NCBI GenBank assembly: GCA_946481625.1
Contig: CAMLOZ010000058.1
Location: 1 to 10,677, forward strand
Origin: an uncultured Haloferula sp.
GTDB lineage: Bacteria > Verrucomicrobiota > Verrucomicrobiae > Verrucomicrobiales > Akkermansiaceae
DNA length: 10,677 bases
Direction: 5' to 3'
Each line of letters begins with the position of its first letter. The stretch's first letter is position 1. Of this stretch, positions 6,945 through 10,677 are shown piece after piece. The translations under genes and the position numbers were made by a program. The notes beneath the pieces are model-generated. The model ran no database searches. It saw only the letters and a list, made by a program, of their open reading frames with translations, and was not told the DNA's origin.

Positions 6945-7817
6945 TTATCCGATCTGCCGTGCCGCTTGGAGCGTGTTCTTGATCAGCAGCGCGATCGTCA
7001 TCGGTCCGACACCGCCGGGCACGGGTGTGATGGCCGCGCACTTCGGCGCGACTTCGTCGTAAGCAACGTCGCCCACGAGGCGATAACCCTTCTTCGTGGA
7101 AGGATCGTCGACGCGGTTGATGCCGACATCAATGACTACGGCACCTTCCTTCACCCAATCGGCTTTCACCATCTCGGGACGACCGACGGCAGCCACGATG
7201 ATATCCGCGCGGCGGCAGATGGCGGGGAGATCCTTGCTACGAGAATGGGCAACGGTCACCGTGGCATCCGAGCCCTTCGCCATCAGCAGCAGCGCCATCG
7301 GCTTGCCGACGATCATGCTGCGGCCGATCACCACCGCCTCCGCACCGGCGGTCTTCACACCCGACGCGGCCAGAAGCCGCATGCACCCGGCCGGGGTGCA
7401 GGGAACGAAGCCGCTGGAGTCCTCCAGCACGAGCTTCGCGACATTCTCCGGATGGAAACCGTCCACGTCCTTGCGCGGATCGATGGCACGGATCACTTCC
7501 TCCTCATCGATGTGCTTCGGCGGCGGGCTCTGGACGAGGATGCCATGGACTGCCGGGTCCGAATTCAATTCGCGTACGACCGCGAGCAGTTCCTCCTGCG
7601 TGGTGATCGCGGGCAGCTCGATCTTGCGCGAATAGAGGCCGAGATCCGCGCACGTGCGAACCTTTGAACCCACATAGACATGCGAAGCGGGATCATCTCC
7701 GACGAGCACCACTGCGAGACCCGGAGTGATGCCCTTCGCCTTCAGCTCCTGCACTTCCGCGCGGCATTCTTCCAGCACGGAAGCCGCCACCGCCTTGCCA
7801 TCAATTACGGAACTCAT
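6945..7817 (-). CDS. folD: Bifunctional methylenetetrahydrofolate dehydrogenase / cyclohydrolase
   Basis: FolD converts 5,10-methylene-THF to 10-formyl-THF through methenyl-THF, using NADP, and supplies one-carbon units for purines and formyl-Met. The 290-residue length is normal. Catalytic residues are in place: Tyr48 and Lys52 in YVGSKVRTC, Gln96 in GILVQ, and Asp119 in KDVDGFHP. The Rossmann cofactor region shows [12 protein letters not shown] (162-173) and AHSRS (190-194). The C-terminus carries the family signature [12 protein letters not shown] (263-274). The loop after Gln96 reads SPPP instead of the common LPLP. The ATG overlaps the upstream acyltransferase stop in an ATGA junction, so translational coupling is likely. 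It is the last gene of a three-gene minus-strand unit and meets manA tail to tail with no room for a separate terminator. Confidence 0.97.
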   Translation of the reverse strand: MSSVIDGKAVAASVLEECRAEVQELKAKGITPGLAVVLVGDDPASHVYVGSKVRTCADLGLYSRKIELPAITTQEELLAVVRELNSDPAVHGILVQSPPPKHIDEEEVIRAIDPRKDVDGFHPENVAKLVLEDSSGFVPCTPAGCMRLLAASGVKTAGAEAVVIGRSMIVGKPMALLLMAKGSDATVTVAHSRSKDLPAICRRADIIVAAVGRPEMVKADWVKEGAVVIDVGINRVDDPSTKKGYRLVGDVAYDEVAPKCAAITPVPGGVGPMTIALLIKNTLQAARQIG

Positions 7818-8500
7818 CGTACGTCGTCGGAAAGATTTTCGCCGGTGCCCGCCGTCATGATCGACTCGATGCGGCGCCGCCAGCTTTCGAATTCATCTTC
7901 CGAAAGCCCCTCGGGCACGGCAAGCGCCTCGTCGAAGATGACGCGCACGGTGCTGCAGGGCTTCGGAACGGCAAAGCGGTCCCAGGTCTTCAGCCGCCAG
8001 CAGGAGCGATACTGGACGTGGATCGGGATCACCGGGGCACCGCTCGTTTCCGCGAGCTTCACCAGACCCGATTGGATGATATAGCGCGGGCCGCGCGGGC
8101 CATCCGGCGTGATGCAGGCGTCGATCCCCTCGCGCAATGCCTTGCGCATGCCGACCAGCGCGGCGACGCCCCGGCGCGAGGATGATCCGCGCACCGAGCC
8201 GATGCCGAAGACACCCACCGCCCTCGCTAGCGCGGCACCATCATGGCTGGCGCTGGTGAGCACGACCGCCCGCCGGTGCTTGCCGCAGGCGCGTTTCCAC
8301 GCCGCAGGCACGGTGAAGATCCGGTTGTGCCAGAGGCAGTAGATGACGGGACCCGGAAGACCCCCGGGCCGCGTGAGACCGCAGCGGTCGACGATCTCGA
8401 AGCGCAGGGTGGCACACCATGCTTGCATGATCCGCCCGGCAAGATTGCCGAGGAGGGTGGCCTTCCCGCTCTCGCGGATCTCGCTTCGATCTCCCGCCAT
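7814..8500 (-). CDS. DUF374-type lysophospholipid acyltransferase family protein
   Basis: The 228-residue protein has the features of the DUF374 branch of the glycerolipid acyltransferase superfamily: CLWHNR (55-60), [11 protein letters not shown] (83-93) with a His-Asp pair, VRGSSSRRG (103-111), [10 protein letters not shown] (130-139) and a run of hydrophobic strand and helix to VIPIHVQY (157-164). Members are thought to transfer acyl chains to lipid or lipid A-like acceptors at the inner face of the cytoplasmic membrane. The substrate of this branch is not firmly known, so none is assigned. A hydrophobic stretch near 15-35 could sit on the membrane, but there is no clear transmembrane helix. 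The ATG shares one base with the stop of the FGGY gene (TAATG), and its own TGA overlaps the folD ATG by 4 bases. It is therefore the middle gene of a coupled operon with no obvious shared pathway. Confidence 0.88.
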   Translation of the reverse strand: MAGDRSEIRESGKATLLGNLAGRIMQAWCATLRFEIVDRCGLTRPGGLPGPVIYCLWHNRIFTVPAAWKRACGKHRRAVVLTSASHDGAALARAVGVFGIGSVRGSSSRRGVAALVGMRKALREGIDACITPDGPRGPRYIIQSGLVKLAETSGAPVIPIHVQYRSCWRLKTWDRFAVPKPCSTVRVIFDEALAVPEGLSEDEFESWRRRIESIMTAGTGENLSDDVR

Positions 8501-9993
8501 TAGAGGAAACCTCCCGCGTGCAAGGTCTCGACCAAGTACTGCTGCCGGGCGAGCAGGCTCTCGTAGAATTCATGCCGCTGCGGGTCCGGGTCACGCCGCG
8601 TGGAATCGTCCACGGTAACGATGTATCCGGCGATTTCGTCGAAGCCGAGCGACTCGCCATTGAGCCGGAAATAGACAACCGCGGCTTGCATGGCAGCACC
8701 AAGAAGGGGTCCGCCGCTTCCCGCGACGGCCACCACCGGCACGCCGAAGACATCCGCCAGCAATTGCTGGAAGGCCGGGCCGGCATCACGGGCAACGCGG
8801 ACCCCGGCGGGCTCGAAGCCGAGGTCGCGCAGGCGGCTGAAGGCATAGCCGAAGCCAAGCGCGAGCCCTTCCGCGGCAGCGCGGGCAAGATTCCCGGGGG
8901 TGAAGTTATCGAGCGTGATGCCGTGCATCACCCCGCTGGCATCCGGCAATCTCGGGGTCGCTTCCCCGCGCAGGTAAGGAAGGAAGAGGAGACCGTTCGC
9001 GCCGGCGGTCGTCGCTTCCAAAGCACGCTCGAATTCCGCCCCGGACCATCCGTAATGCCGGCGGACCAGTTCGAGCGCCGCGACGGCATTCGCCATGCCA
9101 AGGCGCGAAAGCCAACGACCGGAGGCATCGCAGAGTGTGGCGGCCTCGCCACGGAAATCGACCGACGGACCATCCGAGATCGCGGAGAGAGAACCATCCG
9201 CGGAGAGATCGGCCACCACGGAGCCATCGGAAGCCGCTCCCACCGCCAAGGCAGCCAAGGCAGCGGAGCCGGAGCCGGGAGCCACGATGATTCCTTCCGG
9301 AAGGCCCCATGCTTTGTACAGCGCGGGCCTCAGCACACCGCGCGGCTGGGCCGGGGAAATGCCGGGAGGGAGCATGTCGAAAAGCCGGGCATCGATGAAC
9401 TCCATCAACTCCGCGCTCCAGCGCCGCTGCGGGACATTGAAGAGACCGGTGGTTGCGGCGGAACCGGCTTCGATCCCGGCCTCGCCGGTGAGCCAGTAGC
9501 CGATGAAATCCTGCGGCGTCATCAAGCGCGCCGAGCGCTGGAAGTGATAGGGTTCGTGCTGCTTGAGCCACAGGCATTGGGCGGCCAGCGAACCGGCTTC
9601 TACCGGGTTGCCGGCGAGTTCAATCAGGCCGGGAGCGCCGCCGAAGGCGCGGCCGATCTCATCCGCCTGCCGCTGCGCCGAGCGGTCGATGCCGAGTTTG
9701 GCCGGGCGGATGATGCGGTTGCTTTCATCCAGCACCACCATGCCGCCGGTCGGGGCGGTGATGCCGATGCCCGCGACTCCTCCGCGGTGGGAGCCGAGGC
9801 CTTCCAGGCATTGGCGCATGGCCTTGTCCGTGGCGGAGATCCATTGGGCGGGATCCTGCTCGCGGTAGCCATCGGGAAGTCCCTCCACCCAGGTATGCGC
9901 GGCGACGGCTTCGGCGGACACCGTCGCGGCTTCCAGATCGAGCGCCACCACGCGGGTGGCCGCGTGGCCGATTTCAATTCCCAGGAAATGCAT
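8500..9993 (-). CDS. FGGY sugar-kinase homologue (xylulokinase-like), probably catalytically inactive
   Basis: The intact 497-residue frame resembles xylulokinase over its full length. It shows YREQDPAQWISATDKAMR (43-60), LWLKQHEP (141-148), LPYLRGEATPRLP (338-350), GVMHGITLDN (354-363), LARAAAEGLALGF (369-381) and LLADVFG (411-417). FGGY enzymes phosphorylate sugars with ATP, but the motifs for this are altered. The N-terminal phosphate loop DxGTSxxK is EIGHAATR (7-14). The substrate motif QMHG becomes PTGG (81-84). The catalytic GGGDN becomes PGSGS (239-243), so the usual Asp is Gly242. SLGTSG becomes DLSADG (262-267). The adenosine motif GGGARS becomes VARDAG (400-405). No stop or frameshift is present. 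It may be a pseudokinase with a binding, sensing or scaffolding role. It is the first gene of the operon with the acyltransferase and folD. Family membership is confident; inactivity is inferred from remembered family motifs. Confidence 0.88.
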   Translation of the reverse strand: MHFLGIEIGHAATRVVALDLEAATVSAEAVAAHTWVEGLPDGYREQDPAQWISATDKAMRQCLEGLGSHRGGVAGIGITAPTGGMVVLDESNRIIRPAKLGIDRSAQRQADEIGRAFGGAPGLIELAGNPVEAGSLAAQCLWLKQHEPYHFQRSARLMTPQDFIGYWLTGEAGIEAGSAATTGLFNVPQRRWSAELMEFIDARLFDMLPPGISPAQPRGVLRPALYKAWGLPEGIIVAPGSGSAALAALAVGAASDGSVVADLSADGSLSAISDGPSVDFRGEAATLCDASGRWLSRLGMANAVAALELVRRHYGWSGAEFERALEATTAGANGLLFLPYLRGEATPRLPDASGVMHGITLDNFTPGNLARAAAEGLALGFGYAFSRLRDLGFEPAGVRVARDAGPAFQQLLADVFGVPVVAVAGSGGPLLGAAMQAAVVYFRLNGESLGFDEIAGYIVTVDDSTRRDPDPQRHEFYESLLARQQYLVETLHAGGFL

Positions 9994-10062
9994 GCACAGC
10001 TGCCGATGGCGCCGGGTGTCGCGGCATCAATCGGGCGGGCCTAGCCTTTGCCGCCGCTGCCC

Positions 10063-10075
10063 GGCTTGGCAAGCC
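10063..10075. promoter_or_regulatory. 13-base palindrome in divergent intergenic region (candidate operator)
   Basis: GGCTTG-G-CAAGCC is a perfect inverted repeat of two 6-base arms around one base. It sits between the divergent FGGY-homologue and IscU-like genes, 40 bases before the latter's GTG. It could be a regulator site acting on both genes or chance in GC-rich DNA. The plus-strand TTGGCA inside it resembles a -35 element but has no matching -10. Confidence 0.25.
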
Positions 10076-10114
10076 CGCGCTTGAATCCTCCCTGTCTTGC
10101 CGCATCGTCTGTCC

Positions 10115-10573
10115 GTGAGCGATTTTGAACAGAAGGTCCGCGACGCCCTCGCCGCTCCGCAGAACCAAGGTGAAATCCCCGATGCCGACGCGGTCGGAAC
10201 GGTGGGGTCGCCGGATTGCGGGGACATGCTGCGGATGTGGCTGAAGTTCACCGAGAAGGACGGAAAGCGGGTGATCGACCGGGCTTCGTTCCAATCCTTC
10301 GGCTGCCAGACGGCGATCGCCGTGGCCTCGATGGCCACCGAGCTGCTCAAGGGTAAAACCGCGGAGGAGGCACGGGAGCTTTCGGCGAACGAGCTCACGG
10401 GGGATCTGGGGCCGCTGCCGCCGATGAAGATCCATTGCGGGCAACTGGTAGAGGGCGCGCTGAAGAACGCGCTGGATCAGACACCGGTGCCCGCGGCGGC
10501 GAAGGTTGGAGAAACCTTGTCGGATGCGATGCGGCAGCCGGCGGGGAAGATCAGGATCGTGCCGATCGAGTAG
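10115..10573 (+). CDS. IscU/NifU-like iron-sulfur cluster assembly scaffold
   Basis: This is a U-type scaffold on which Fe-S clusters are built from sulfide (supplied by a cysteine desulfurase) and iron before transfer to apoproteins in the cytoplasm. All three cluster cysteines are visible: Cys35 in GSPDCGDMLRM, Cys64 in SFGCQTAIA, and Cys108 in LPPMKIHCG. Asp37, which tunes cluster release in IscU, is also present. LPPMK corresponds to the LPPVK chaperone-docking loop. At 152 residues it is longer than a standard IscU (about 128), with a C-terminal tail of about 30 residues (VPAAAKVGETLSDAMRQPAG) that I cannot assign. The frame extends to a TTG at 10097, but the GTG at 10115 gives a normal N-terminus (MSDFEQKVRDAL). 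No Shine-Dalgarno is visible. No desulfurase, HscA/B, SufBCD or ferredoxin gene is in the window, so the precise system is unknown. Confidence 0.92.
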   Translation: MSDFEQKVRDALAAPQNQGEIPDADAVGTVGSPDCGDMLRMWLKFTEKDGKRVIDRASFQSFGCQTAIAVASMATELLKGKTAEEARELSANELTGDLGPLPPMKIHCGQLVEGALKNALDQTPVPAAAKVGETLSDAMRQPAGKIRIVPIE

Positions 10574-10582
10574 GCGGACACA

Positions 10583-10606
10583 CCTTGTAGCCTTGTGACC
10601 TTGGTG
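10583..10606. repeat. Three-copy 8-base tandem repeat, unit CCTTGnnn
   Basis: CCTTG begins at 10583, 10591 and 10599, giving CCTTGTAG, CCTTGTGA and CCTTGGTG. On the other strand the unit reads CAAGG at the same spacing. It lies just downstream of the scaffold gene stop. It resembles the short CAAGG-type intergenic repeats seen dispersed in some bacterial genomes, but one copy cannot show that. Confidence 0.55.
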
Positions 10607-10613
10607 GCGGGTT

Positions 10614-10637
10614 TGGCTTTGTGTGGCAAAGTCATTT
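10614..10637 (+). terminator. Possible weak terminator of the IscU-like gene
   Basis: An 8-base stem (10614-10621 with 10627-10634, one G-T wobble) closes a 5-base loop TGTGG and is followed by TTT. An outer pairing GGCGG (10606-10610) with CCGCC (10639-10643) could extend it. It begins 40 bases after the stop codon. The short T run makes it a weak intrinsic terminator at best. Confidence 0.35.
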
Positions 10638-10640
10638 GCC

Positions 10641-10665
10641 GCCGGGTGCAAAAAAAGCGCCCGGC
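10641..10665. other. GC-rich inverted repeat around an A7 run
   Basis: GCCGGGTGC (10641-10649) pairs with GCGCCCGGC (10657-10665), with one wobble, around seven A. There is no T run after it on either strand. The A7 followed by GCGCCCGGCCCCG could instead be the left half of a bidirectional terminator whose other arm lies past the right edge. Confidence 0.4.
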
Positions 10666-10677
10666 CCCGATGTTACT

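Noticed and set aside
8518..10044. 508-codon plus-strand frame opposite the FGGY homologue
   Set aside because: It is a shadow of the real gene: no recognisable motif, Arg/Gly/His-rich composition, and the opposite strand has clear FGGY motifs and coupled junctions.
10097..10114. TTG start for the Fe-S scaffold
   Set aside because: It adds only MPHRLS, which does not resemble scaffold N-termini. The GTG at 10115 gives a typical start.

Overview
The window is a GC-rich stretch of bacterial chromosome carrying nine protein genes and almost no non-coding DNA. No rRNA, tRNA, insertion sequence, phage gene or CRISPR array is visible. Gene content (a four-helix FtsK, a DUF374-type acyltransferase, type I phosphomannose isomerase, FolD), weak or absent Shine-Dalgarno sites, several GTG starts and a high-GC housekeeping style suggest a Verrucomicrobiota member of the Luteolibacter/Haloferula type. 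That placement is inferred from protein style and was not tested by any search.

Region 1-5855 (minus strand) reads right to left as four genes: ftsK (5855 to 3390), an ABCG-like half transporter (3276 to 1438), a small single-pass membrane protein (1341 to 937) and a predicted exported protein with an Asn/Gln-rich tract (928 to beyond the left edge). The last two are 8 bases apart. The first three are separated by about 100-base gaps, so they may be one operon or two. FtsK is the DNA translocase of division and chromosome segregation. The three genes after it have no assignable substrate or pathway, but all look like envelope proteins.

Region 5856-6002 is a 147-base divergent promoter region. 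manA (6003 to 6935, plus strand) is a complete type I mannose-6-phosphate isomerase with its zinc ligands. It converges on folD with only 9 bases between the stop codons.

Region 6945-9993 (minus strand) is a tightly packed three-gene operon: an FGGY sugar-kinase homologue, a DUF374 lysophospholipid acyltransferase-like protein, and folD. The joints are a 1-base TAATG overlap and a 4-base ATGA overlap, so co-translation is likely. The FGGY protein is the most unusual item in the window. It keeps the family's length and structural motifs but has lost the recognisable phosphate-binding, substrate-binding, catalytic-Asp and adenosine motifs. It looks like a maintained pseudokinase.

Region 9994-10677 holds a short divergent intergenic region with a 13-base palindrome, then an IscU/NifU-type Fe-S scaffold gene (plus strand) with all three cluster cysteines. 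A 104-base tail follows, with a three-copy 8-base tandem repeat and hairpins.
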